A DNA stretch of 34,402 nt from assembly GCA_902801165.1 (NCBI GenBank), contig CADCHI010000028.1:1-34402 (forward strand). Reading direction: 5' to 3'. Each line of letters opens with the position of its first letter. The stretch's first letter is position 1. The notes under the pieces are model-generated. The model did not search any database and was not told the DNA's origin. It worked only from the letters and a program-made list of their open reading frames with translations. Positions 1 to 6,657 of the stretch are shown here, in pieces. The position numbers and the translations under genes were made by a program. This DNA comes from an uncultured Eubacteriales bacterium (GTDB lineage Bacteria > Bacillota > Clostridia > Christensenellales > Aristaeellaceae).

Positions 1-2
1 AG

Positions 3-350
3 GAGTTGAATGTGGGCTGGACAGCATTAACGCCTGCGTCCGGCGTAACCAGTCCAAACAGCAGCAATTATGGCGGCGGTGCGCTGCAGGTTTGGAAGAA
101 AGGGCCCTATTTATTCATAAAGGGAAGCGTATAGGTGAAATCCGGGGACGGTGCTGACACACTTCCGTCAGGATACCGGCCGACGGATGGCAACGTTACA
201 AGCTGGTGCCCTGCGGTGGCGCGCATTGCGCGTTTGTATGTCAATACGTCCGGCACGCTTACCCTGGAATGGGTGCGGAACATCAGCGATGGCAATGAAT
301 ACACCACAGTGGTGTGGGTGGACTGTAATATGGATTTCTGGATCAGCTAA
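3..350 (+). pseudogene. 3' part of a phage tail/receptor-binding protein with an in-frame TAG
   Basis: The frame runs open from the window edge, meets TAG at 132-134, then continues in the same frame from GTG 135 to TAA 348-350. Read across the TAG it forms one continuous C-terminal domain, with a glycine-rich stretch (NYGGGALQVW), a beta-strand segment ending KGSV-TAG-VKSGDG, and a tail ending VWVDCNMDFWIS. This style is typical of the C-terminal head domain of Firmicutes phage tail-fibre or baseplate proteins, where the strand before the break commonly reads GSVQ; this is recalled family knowledge, not a search result. The TAG sits where Gln would be expected, so it is either a CAG-to-TAG decay mutation or a recoded amber codon. 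The 5' end lies outside the window. A holin gene follows at 365, the usual tail-to-lysis order. Confidence 0.55.
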
Positions 351-364
351 AAGGAGGAATGTTG

Positions 365-541
365 ATGAGGGACTTTAGAATTGACCTGGTTTGGGCGAAG
401 ATCTAGATCGCCGTGTCAGCGATAGGTGGGTGGTTTGGATACATCCTGGGAGGCATTGACGGACTGATGATAGTGCTCATTGTGTTCATGGTACTGGATT
501 ACCTGACTGGCATGACTATCTTAAAAGAAGCCTATGAGGAC
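365..541 (+). pseudogene. Phage holin (TcdE/phage_holin_4 type), TAG-interrupted and 3'-truncated
   Basis: An AAGGAGGA ribosome site at 351-358 precedes ATG 365. The reading MRDFRIDLVWAKI meets TAG at 404-406 and then continues IAVSAIGGWFGYILGGIDGL into two hydrophobic segments ending LDYLTGMT. The AIGGWxGYxLGGxDGL block followed by a second membrane segment and DYxTG is characteristic of the toxin-secretion/phage-lysis holin family. Family members usually continue for another 60-80 residues; here similarity stops near 541, where the sequence becomes the antisense of another phage gene. The TAG again replaces a position where Gln is plausible. The product would have permeabilised the membrane for endolysin release; it is almost certainly inactive now. 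Confidence 0.65.
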
Positions 542-601
542 GCGATGGTACCACTTGCCTTCGATCTTCGCTTCTGTGTATCCAGTGACGCTGATGCTCA
601 T
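521..601 (-). pseudogene. 5' stub of a phage gene (MSISVTGYTEAKIEGKW...)
   Basis: On the minus strand GGAGGG is followed by ATG at 601, then MSISVTGYTEAKIEGKWYH before the frame stops at 521. The opening is reminiscent of a conserved small protein of unknown function in Clostridia phages, in which a glycine-tyrosine turn leads into a GKW motif; I know the look of the family but no function. Only about 20 residues survive. The break coincides with the truncation of the holin arriving from the other side (about 535-545), so one deletion most likely removed the 3' ends of two convergent genes. Confidence 0.45.
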
Positions 602-656
602 ATCATCCCTCCTCGAAATCCTCTCTGGCTGCCGATCGGCCCTAGCGTTTCTCCTC

Positions 657-1352
657 TTACGCTGTGTATTCCTCGATGCCCTCGAACATGATGGTGAGCC
701 TGTCCACTTTCTTGTCCGTGTGATAGTGGCCGCAATACCAGTGTTTGTAGTCCAGCCTGTCCTCGATGGTGTCCAGCCATTCCTCGGTATTCTTATCTAC
801 CTTGCTCTGATCCACACCGGAGAGGAACACTTCGACAGGCTCATACTTCAGAGGCGTGGTGTGTGACAACACAACGTCCACTTTCCAGGTGCGGGCATCC
901 AGCACCTGCTCGACCTTCCCCTTGATCGCAGGGGAGGGCTGCTCGTCCGGCCACCAGCCGTAGCCGTATGCCAACCGATAGAACTTATCGATACTGTATG
1001 CCCCGCCGATGACCAGCGTTTCAATACCGCCCAGGTTGTACACTTCGCCGTCCATGGCAAACAGCAGATTCGGATAGGCGTCCTCCACATAGACCTGTCC
1101 GCCGTTCCATTCCATGGTATGATAGCACGGGAGCGTTCCGGGGCGCATTTCGTGGTTCCCGTGGATACAGAACAGCGTAATGGGCAGCTCTGCCAGCCGC
1201 TGCTTTTTATGGATGTCCCGCCACCCGCCGTAGTAATTGATACCCGCGTCGCCCAGGATGATCATGGTGTCGTCTCGGGTGGGCTTTATCCGTTCACAGA
1301 ATTGCTCGATGCGGCTGAATTCTCCGTGGGAATCTCCAGTGATGTAGAACAT
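657..1352 (-). CDS. Metallophosphoesterase (calcineurin-like), phage/mobile-element type
   Basis: This 231-residue protein has all the motifs of the calcineurin-like metallophosphoesterase fold in order: GDSHG near residue 7, GDAGxN near 35, GNHE near 66 and GHYHTD near 210, which supply the dinuclear metal ligands. It is expected to hydrolyse phosphomono- or diesters; the substrate cannot be told. A GGAG about ten bases upstream supports ATG 1352, and the stop is TAA. The gene is intact and lies among phage and recombinase debris, where short phosphoesterases of this kind are common cargo in Clostridia prophages and integrative elements. It follows a damaged HAD-family gene on the same strand, whose frame runs into its start. 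Confidence 0.75.
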   Translation of the reverse strand: MFYITGDSHGEFSRIEQFCERIKPTRDDTMIILGDAGINYYGGWRDIHKKQRLAELPITLFCIHGNHEMRPGTLPCYHTMEWNGGQVYVEDAYPNLLFAMDGEVYNLGGIETLVIGGAYSIDKFYRLAYGYGWWPDEQPSPAIKGKVEQVLDARTWKVDVVLSHTTPLKYEPVEVFLSGVDQSKVDKNTEEWLDTIEDRLDYKHWYCGHYHTDKKVDRLTIMFEGIEEYTA

Positions 1353-1621
1353 GCTTTGCTAACTCCATTTCTCGCCTTTTGAAGCCAGGCATCCGCACTG
1401 CCCGGGCAGGTGATACACCAGTAGGCAATGGGGATCTGCCTCCAGGAAGAGGACACAACGATGACCGCGCCAGTGGAATCCACGATACGCATGAGCTGTT
1501 CCAGTGAAGGCTCGTAAAGCAGGTCATCATGATAGACGTGGATGCCTTTGTCGAACATCTCAATCGCCCAGATGCCGTTATTGAGCACGCCATCCACGTC
1601 GAGGAAAATCACTTTGTTCAC
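1286..1621 (-). pseudogene. HAD-family hydrolase fragment (Swiss-army-knife RNA-repair HAD type)
   Basis: From GTG 1621 the product begins NKVIFLDVDGVLNN, the HAD motif I with nucleophile and acid aspartates, and later carries VIVVSSSWRQIP, a motif II-like SSSW segment seen in the HAD domain of Swiss-Army-Knife RNA-repair and phage-encoded HAD proteins. Similarity is lost after about residue 75; the remaining frame (ending in SSNSVNG) is simply the next gene read out of frame. The C-terminal motifs III and IV are therefore missing, by deletion or frameshift. The start choice is uncertain because the ribosome site is weak; an upstream start at 1717 is possible. Confidence 0.5.
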
Positions 1622-1836
1622 CTTCTGCCCGCCTTTCGCTGCCGGGTTAATATATTGTGGCACAAATGATAATCTCACGCAACGTCTGTCAGACGTAATA
1701 ACAGAGGTTTTACCCATAAAATTTTCTTATATTGTAATGTGCCGTCGAAGAAGAATAGAAGCTGAAGTATAATATGTTTGGAACCAAAATGGGTATTAGA
1801 TTATCTGTGAAAAGCATGGTAAAGCAAAGTGGAATG

Positions 1837-1845
1837 TGCTATAAT
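1837..1845 (+). promoter_or_regulatory. Extended -10 promoter element
   Basis: TGCTATAAT matches the extended -10 consensus (TG, one base, TATAAT). No good -35 is visible 17 bases upstream. It lies in an AT-rich island (about 1740-2110) unlike the GC-rich flanks and would read into the unidentified coding remnant at 1881. Confidence 0.4.
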
Positions 1846-1880
1846 ATTGATATAAATATGCTAACTATTAACCTTGCGTC

Positions 1881-2118
1881 CATGGCCATGTTGGTGATTA
1901 TAAACATTACGTCCTTTACACCGATAGGCTACAACAAGCGTTGCGTCCACTAGGGCAAGTAGTGTGTCTCAGAGAGTCGACTGTTCTTGGTGACAGCGTG
2001 CTTTGGTTAGTTGAGTGGAGTCATAGGAATGCAGTTGTTTCATCACAAGACCCAACTTTGGCATTTTCGAGTTTTCTTTCTGATGTTGGTAATCATGCAG
2101 GGAGTATCACTAGGTTTA
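1881..2118 (+). pseudogene. Unidentified coding remnant in an AT-rich island
   Basis: A frame open from just after TAA 1869-1871 reads HGHVGDYKHYVLYTDRLQQ and goes on with a balanced, globular-looking composition to about 2118. There it runs into the antisense of the serine recombinase at the point where recombinase similarity also ends. I do not recognise the family. The base composition differs from the neighbourhood and there is no obvious start codon with a ribosome site, so this is probably the internal or 3' part of a gene cut at both sides. It could also be noncoding. Confidence 0.25.
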
Positions 2119-2730
2119 GCCCTCATCGGTCAGAAGATGGAAAATCTCTTTTACGACCTTGCCTTCCTCCTCGTCGATCATCAAATCCCGGACGGGCTTG
2201 TTCTTTTTATCTGTGCGTCCTTGGAATTCCAGCCGGTAGCCATAAGGCACGAAGCCACCGCGCCACTGGCCCTCCTGGATCATCTGAGAGTGCTTGGTGC
2301 GAACACGGATGGCAGTTTTCTCGCTTTCGCCGGAGGCCTGCCAAAACCGGATGTAGTTTAGCAGCTTATCCACATGGGTGTCGAAGCGCTGTTCCCCTTC
2401 GCGGGTGCTCCACACCTCGATGCCCTGCTGCACAAACCACTGCACCACGAATGGTGTCTCATCATCACGCCTGCCCAGACGGTCGAACATGAAAACGAGC
2501 AGAACGTCAAACTGATGCGTGATGGCCCTCTTTTTGATTTCCACAATGGCGTCACGGGCATTGGTGCTGACCTTATAACCGGAGACGCCTTTTTCAGAAA
2601 TCTCATCAACGATTTCCCAGTCCGGGTGGGTCGCCGCATACTCGCGGCAGGCCAGCTTCTGCATGGGGATGTCGTCATGATCCACCTGCCCAACAGTCGA
2701 AACACGGTAGAGACATATGACTCGCTTCAA
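2116..2730 (-). pseudogene. Large serine recombinase, truncated after the catalytic domain
   Basis: The best start is TTG 2730, eight bases after GGAGG, which lies inside the last codons of the upstream HTH gene; this gives MKRVICLYRVSTVGQ with the catalytic serine at residue 11. The resolvase fold follows, including VFMFDRLGRRDDET with its catalytic arginines, then the beginning of the Recombinase domain (GGFVPYGYRLEF, EEEGKVVKEIFHLL). It ends after about 204 residues at TAA 2116-2118, whereas intact large serine recombinases are 450-600 residues. The DNA-binding zinc-ribbon and coiled-coil regions are gone, so site-specific integration or excision is not expected. The break abuts the AT-rich remnant at 1881-2118. 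Confidence 0.8.
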
Positions 2731-2735
2731 TGGGT

Positions 2736-3110
2736 TCACCTCCCATAGTTTGCATTCATCAGCATGCCCAGAACGTCTCCAATTGCGCTCTCATCCTTCG
2801 CGTCAGCGTAGGAAACGGACACTTCCCAAGCAGGCTGAGCACTGGAAACATCAGCGCATTTGGAGCTCCTCGGCTTGCTGTGACTACTACTATTACCTCT
2901 AATTTCCGCGGAAGGCAAGTCGATCTGTGGCACATCACATGATAAAGTTGTGATAGGTTGTACAGCGGCATTCCTCTTTCCGGTGAGGTCATTTCTGCGG
3001 CAGAAAGCCTTCACTGTGTTGATCGACAAGGAAAGCTCCCTGGCTATGGACGCATAGCCGACGTTCTGCTGGCGCAGCTGAGCGATGCGCGTTTTCTGCT
3101 CCTGTGTCAT
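2736..3110 (-). CDS. Small helix-turn-helix protein partnered with the serine recombinase
   Basis: ATG 3110 follows GGAGG at eight bases and gives a 124-residue protein. Residues 1-35 (MTQEQKTRIAQLRQQNVGY, then SIARELSLSINTVKAFCRRN) form a sigma-region-4/resolvase-like HTH. The rest is serine-rich and low in predicted structure, ending MLMNANYGR. The stop TGA overlaps the ribosome site of the following recombinase, so the two were translationally coupled. In Clostridia such HTH genes often sit directly before large serine recombinases of integrative elements, probably helping to regulate or direct the recombinase; this role is inferred. An upstream in-frame start at 3221 lacks a comparable ribosome site. 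Confidence 0.65.
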   Translation of the reverse strand: MTQEQKTRIAQLRQQNVGYASIARELSLSINTVKAFCRRNDLTGKRNAAVQPITTLSCDVPQIDLPSAEIRGNSSSHSKPRSSKCADVSSAQPAWEVSVSYADAKDESAIGDVLGMLMNANYGR

Positions 3111-3251
3111 GATGAAATCCTCCAATCCGAGGACTCCATAGATGTCCTCACTCCCCAATAGAAGGATGAGGACTGAATGGACGAAGGAACTGTATATCGT
3201 ATAGGTGTTTTTGATAACCAAGTGTGACGCTTTAAGCTGCCGAGGAAGCTG

Positions 3252-3455
3252 GTGGGTAAGTACAAGACCTGTGACCCCTTCGAGCTGGCGAGAAGGATGG
3301 GCATGATCATCAAATTCTGTTTCGACTTCGTCAAGCAGCGTGGAGCTTCAGCGATTGTCCTGGGCAACCGGGTGGTCTTCATCAACTCCAACCTGTCGGA
3401 GCAGATGCAGAAGATGGTGTGCGCACGCCCTGCGACATGCGCTCCGTTTTCTTGA
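3252..3455 (+). pseudogene. ImmA/IrrE-family metallopeptidase fragment
   Basis: The frame reads GKYKTCDPFELARRMGMIIKF and then VILGNRVVFINSNLS-like text ending EQMQKMVCA. This is the recognisable N-terminal half of the ImmA/IrrE (DUF955) peptidase domain, immediately before the zinc-binding HELGH. Instead of HELGH the frame breaks; shifting by two bases gives CAHALRHALR, an eroded version of the motif with the catalytic glutamate lost. The region is therefore a decayed 5' part of a mobile-element anti-repressor protease. Its end overlaps the -35 box of the next promoter, so host regulation begins exactly at the scar. Confidence 0.55.
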
Positions 3456-3480
3456 CACGCGCGTCAAATTAAGATAAAAT
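3452..3480 (+). promoter_or_regulatory. Sigma-A promoter of the AraC-type regulator
   Basis: TTGACA (3452-3457) and TAAAAT (3475-3480) are separated by exactly 17 bases: a perfect -35 and a one-mismatch -10. Transcription should start near 3487, leaving a leader of about 125 bases before GTG 3612. It is the best core promoter in the window. Confidence 0.8.
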
Positions 3481-3611
3481 AAGCATGAGAAAGCGCTCGG
3501 TCGAGCGACAGAAGGGGATTCACCCGGCGGAAGCGTCGTCCTCCGCCCATGTTCAGGCAAATGGCACGGCTCTGGCGCGGGGTCCGCGTCGCCGGTATTG
3601 AGGGGGACAAG

Positions 3612-5843
3612 GTGAAGCGCACATCGGACAGAGACAGACGATACTGGATCTTGTACATGCTCGTGGCGGCGGCCCTGCTGGCCATGGGATTATTTGTTTC
3701 GCACACATTTACCGAAGATCTGAAAACGCAGCTCAACCATGAAATCGTGTCCGAGCTGCGCGTACGAGCTGAGAGCTTCGACAAGCGCTGCAACCACATC
3801 AATTCCATATTGACCACGGGCTATCAGAAGCTGCGGACGCAGAAGGCGGTCGCCTTGTCGGGCGTGTCCTCGGATTCCGATTACTATGCCGTGTGCCAGG
3901 CACGGAACGCGCTGTCGGAGGCGGTCGCGGCCATGTCGCCGGACGAGGCGTCCGTGCGGGATTTCATGTTCTACCTGACCGCGCCGAAGGCCGCGATCAC
4001 CACCAATACCGTCTACACCCTGGACAACCTGGCGGGGCTCTATTTCCACACGGATGCGACCTCGCTGCAGGCGTGGCTGGGCAAGATCGCCGACGCCAAC
4101 CCCGCCCAGGGGCTTCGCACGCTTCCCTTCGAGGGCTTCGACGCGCCTGCCTATGTCCGGGTATTCACCATGGTGGGCAGCCGCAACCAGATCATCGCCA
4201 TGGCGATTCTGGACTGGGCGATGCTGGAATGTGCTGATATCCGGGGCGGGCGCGTGACGATCGTGGACGCCTCCGGCACGAGCCTGGCCGACGGAACAGC
4301 GCTACCCGTGTCCGGCGAGGCCATGGAGGTGGGCAAGGACGCGCTGCTGCATAGGGGCGCGGACAGCGCACTGTTCACCGTCCGGCTGGGCTCCCTCGCC
4401 AGCTACAGAATGGCGGTATCTGTGCCCGGCAGCGTCTACAACCAGTCCGTCGCGAACGCCTATGTCGTGGTCATGGGGTTGACGCTGCTGCTGTGCGGCA
4501 TATTGCTGTACATCATGATGTATATCCGTCGCTCCCGCAGCAACCTGCGGCGTATCAACCAGCTGCTGGAACGGAAGGACGAAGATCATGGCGAGATCAG
4601 CTTTCAGCAGATCTATTTGAGCCTCAGCCACCTGGTGCGCCAGAATGACGAGCTGCGCCAGAATCACGAGCTGATCGCCCGGCAGGTGAACAAGCGGCGC
4701 GTGCAGATGCGGGAGAGCTTCGTGCGTATGCTGATGCTGGGCGCCGAGGGCGGGGAGAACTTGGAGGAGCTGACGGACTTCTACATTATAAACCGAGGTT
4801 ACGACTACTACAACGTGGCACTGCTGCAGATCGAGGGGCCGGGGGAGTACGACGCGGCGCGCAAGACCAGAAACGCGCTCCGGGTCGCGGTGAGTGGCGT
4901 ATCCTTCTGCGACATCGAGGCCTGCAACGTGGACGACAACACGGTGGGCATAATCTATATGTGCCGCCGGTCGGAGCGCGCGTCCGTCAACGCGCAGCTG
5001 AAGGACTGGCTCAAGCGGATCGTTGATCACATGCGCCAGAGCCTGGACGTGACCGTCTATACCGGCATCGGCAGCGCCGTCGGCCGGATCGGCGACTGCA
5101 TCTCCGCCTACTATTCCGCGCGCATGGTGCTGGTGTGCAACTCGCGCGCGAACACTCGCAGGCTGAACGCCATCGACAGCATCTCCGCCGAGGACAAGGC
5201 GCAGATGACCCGCCTGCTTCAGGGGCTGGAGCGGGGCGACGCCGGTGAGGCGCTCAGCCTGTTCGACGGCCTGTTCGCCCTGCCCGGCGACGGTAGCTAT
5301 ACCCTTCGCCAGCGCACCAACGCCATCGCGTTTCTGAACCTGTTCGACGACATGGTGAACGGCAGCGTATCGCTGAAAAAGCTATTCGCCGAGGACGACT
5401 CCCTTCAGAACGAGCTGGCGAAATGCGTGTCGCTGGAGGAGATCCTCCCACTGACCCGGCGCATGCTGGAGCAGGCCTGCCAGCACAGCACCTCCGGCGA
5501 GAAGCGGGACATGCGGCTTCTGATCGACCGCTGTCTTCAGATGATCCAGAACCGCTATACTGACTGCTGCCTGTCCCAGTCGCAGATCGCCGAGGAGCTG
5601 GGCGTCAGTCCCGCCGCGCTGTCTGTCAAGTTCAAGGAGGTCGTGGGTGTCAACATGTCCATGTACATCCGCATGATGCGCATCGACCGCGCCAAGGAGC
5701 TGCTGCGCGACGGGCGGACGCCGCTGGAGAGCATTTCCGAGCAGACGGGCTTCGGCTCCCTCAAGACCATGTACCGCGTGTTCAAGGCGGAAACCGGCTG
5801 CGCGCCAGGACAGTACCGGGAGGAAAACGCCGGAAGGGCATAA
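3612..5843 (+). CDS. Membrane-anchored AraC-family sensor-regulator
   Basis: I prefer GTG 3612, preceded by GAGGGGG, over the upstream ATG 3549, giving 743 residues. A short basic N-terminus leads to membrane segment one (YWILYMLVAAALLAMGLFV), an extracellular sensor region of roughly 250 residues, and membrane segment two (GLTLLLCGILLYIMMYI). A cytoplasmic linker and a C-terminal AraC double HTH follow; visible parts include SQIAEELGVSPAALSVKFKE and ISEQTGFGSLKTMYRVFK. This layout matches Firmicutes one-component regulators that sense extracellular ligands and bind promoters from the membrane. The LplB/LplC-type ABC operon starts about 800 bases downstream in the same direction and is the probable target. 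The gene ends in TAA. Confidence 0.85.
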   Translation: MKRTSDRDRRYWILYMLVAAALLAMGLFVSHTFTEDLKTQLNHEIVSELRVRAESFDKRCNHINSILTTGYQKLRTQKAVALSGVSSDSDYYAVCQARNALSEAVAAMSPDEASVRDFMFYLTAPKAAITTNTVYTLDNLAGLYFHTDATSLQAWLGKIADANPAQGLRTLPFEGFDAPAYVRVFTMVGSRNQIIAMAILDWAMLECADIRGGRVTIVDASGTSLADGTALPVSGEAMEVGKDALLHRGADSALFTVRLGSLASYRMAVSVPGSVYNQSVANAYVVVMGLTLLLCGILLYIMMYIRRSRSNLRRINQLLERKDEDHGEISFQQIYLSLSHLVRQNDELRQNHELIARQVNKRRVQMRESFVRMLMLGAEGGENLEELTDFYIINRGYDYYNVALLQIEGPGEYDAARKTRNALRVAVSGVSFCDIEACNVDDNTVGIIYMCRRSERASVNAQLKDWLKRIVDHMRQSLDVTVYTGIGSAVGRIGDCISAYYSARMVLVCNSRANTRRLNAIDSISAEDKAQMTRLLQGLERGDAGEALSLFDGLFALPGDGSYTLRQRTNAIAFLNLFDDMVNGSVSLKKLFAEDDSLQNELAKCVSLEEILPLTRRMLEQACQHSTSGEKRDMRLLIDRCLQMIQNRYTDCCLSQSQIAEELGVSPAALSVKFKEVVGVNMSMYIRMMRIDRAKELLRDGRTPLESISEQTGFGSLKTMYRVFKAETGCAPGQYREENAGRA

Positions 5844-5962
5844 CCGGTCGCGAGGAACCAAAGAATTGCCCGTGATGAAAGAGACAGGCTTTGGCTGATG
5901 CCGATGAAGCATAATATAAGGCAGGGATCATCCGCCGACAGGCTGGCAGGATGACAGCATGA

Positions 5963-5995
5963 GGGGCGCCCGGAACGGTGCGCCCCGGTTTATTT
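5963..5995. terminator. Stem-loop terminator between convergent genes
   Basis: GGGGCGC (5963-5969) pairs perfectly with GCGCCCC (5980-5986) around a ten-base loop and is followed by GGTTTATTT. It lies about 120 bases after the AraC gene and immediately after the TAA of the minus-strand reading frame at 5990, so it may serve both. The T-tract is short. Confidence 0.5.
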
Positions 5996-6484
5996 CACAT
6001 CAGAGATCGCAATCACGTCGCGCATGCCCAGAGTGGCGTGATTGACAGGCAGGAACCGTAAATGCGCGGCCGGCCGTGCCTCGACAAATTGGGGATTGAA
6101 GGGATGGAAGGGCACCGGTCGATTGCCGTCGAACCACGATTCAACAGACGGCAGTTCGCTCAATATCGTCCGGAGGGGCGGCGTCGACGAATGAAAGGTT
6201 TCCCTGCCTGCAGTCTCGCCAAATTGGGCTTGTCGTCCCTGCGGCATCATTGCAATGCGGAAGGCTGTTCCAGCCTCGCCAAATCGGTCCTTAACGCTCA
6301 CCAGCTCCACCTGCCCGAGGGAATCTTCGGCGCAAACACCGGGCCGTACTCCGATCCCCCCTACTTTACCGCCGCCCATCCATGCGCGTCGCCCCTCGAC
6401 GTCGGTAATCCTCACCCGCATTTTCGGCGCCCCGCCGGGGCTGGCGGGCGACGGAAAGCCCCGTCTGGCCGCGCGGCGACTCAC
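5990..6484 (-). CDS. Hypothetical protein, unrecognised
   Basis: This 164-residue frame starts at GTG 6484 behind GGGAGG seven bases upstream and ends in TAA next to a terminator-like hairpin. Composition looks protein-like: a basic N-terminus, a central part with ITDVEGRRAWMGGGKVGG, and a C-terminal region PVPFHPFNPQFVEARPA ending GMRDVIAISDVK. I do not recognise any family and see no signal peptide or membrane segment. It would be divergent from the ABC operon, with the large dyad at 6531-6566 between them. An alternative is that it is only a long open frame in GC-rich intergenic DNA, so the 5844-6657 gap may be effectively noncoding. Confidence 0.35.
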   Translation of the reverse strand: MSRRAARRGFPSPASPGGAPKMRVRITDVEGRRAWMGGGKVGGIGVRPGVCAEDSLGQVELVSVKDRFGEAGTAFRIAMMPQGRQAQFGETAGRETFHSSTPPLRTILSELPSVESWFDGNRPVPFHPFNPQFVEARPAAHLRFLPVNHATLGMRDVIAISDVK

Positions 6485-6530
6485 CTCCGATCCTCCCGAT
6501 TCTCAATATTTCGGTCCCTGGCCGCCCCCA

Positions 6531-6566
6531 AAAATAATGTGAACCGTTTCGGATTCGCATTATTTT
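6531..6566. promoter_or_regulatory. Large dyad, candidate regulator-binding site upstream of the ABC operon
   Basis: AAAATAATGTGAA and TTCGCATTATTTT form 13-base inverted arms with one mismatch around a ten-base spacer (6544-6553). The site ends about 30 bases upstream of the -35 box at 6597, a position typical of activator sites. The neighbouring AraC-type sensor is the obvious candidate to bind it. It might instead act as an RNA stem-loop, but no gene ends here. Confidence 0.5.
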
Positions 6567-6596
6567 AGTCGAATATACCTCCGAAAAAACTGTCCA

Positions 6597-6626
6597 TTGC
6601 ACAGCTTGCACAAAATATTATAGAAT
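6597..6626 (+). promoter_or_regulatory. Promoter of the LplBC-type ABC operon
   Basis: TTGCAC (6597-6602) and TAGAAT (6621-6626) are 18 bases apart, each with two mismatches or fewer to the sigma-A consensus. The imperfect boxes plus the upstream dyad suit an activator-dependent promoter. The predicted start is near 6633, about 25 bases before the first gene. Confidence 0.55.
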
Positions 6627-6657
6627 ACATCAAGAGAGACAACCCGGGGGTGAGCAT

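Noticed and set aside
1941-2492. 183-codon plus-strand gene
   Set aside because: Its right half is antisense to the recombinase. Only the part before about 2118 could be coding and is reported as a remnant.
6541-6556. CcpA cre site (TGTGAACCGTTTCGGA)
   Set aside because: Central CG spacing is off by one against the cre consensus in either register; the larger dyad at 6531-6566 explains the symmetry better.
6062-6568. Plus-strand frame in the gap before the ABC operon
   Set aside because: No ribosome site, it runs through the regulatory dyad and its composition is less protein-like than the minus-strand frame in the same place.
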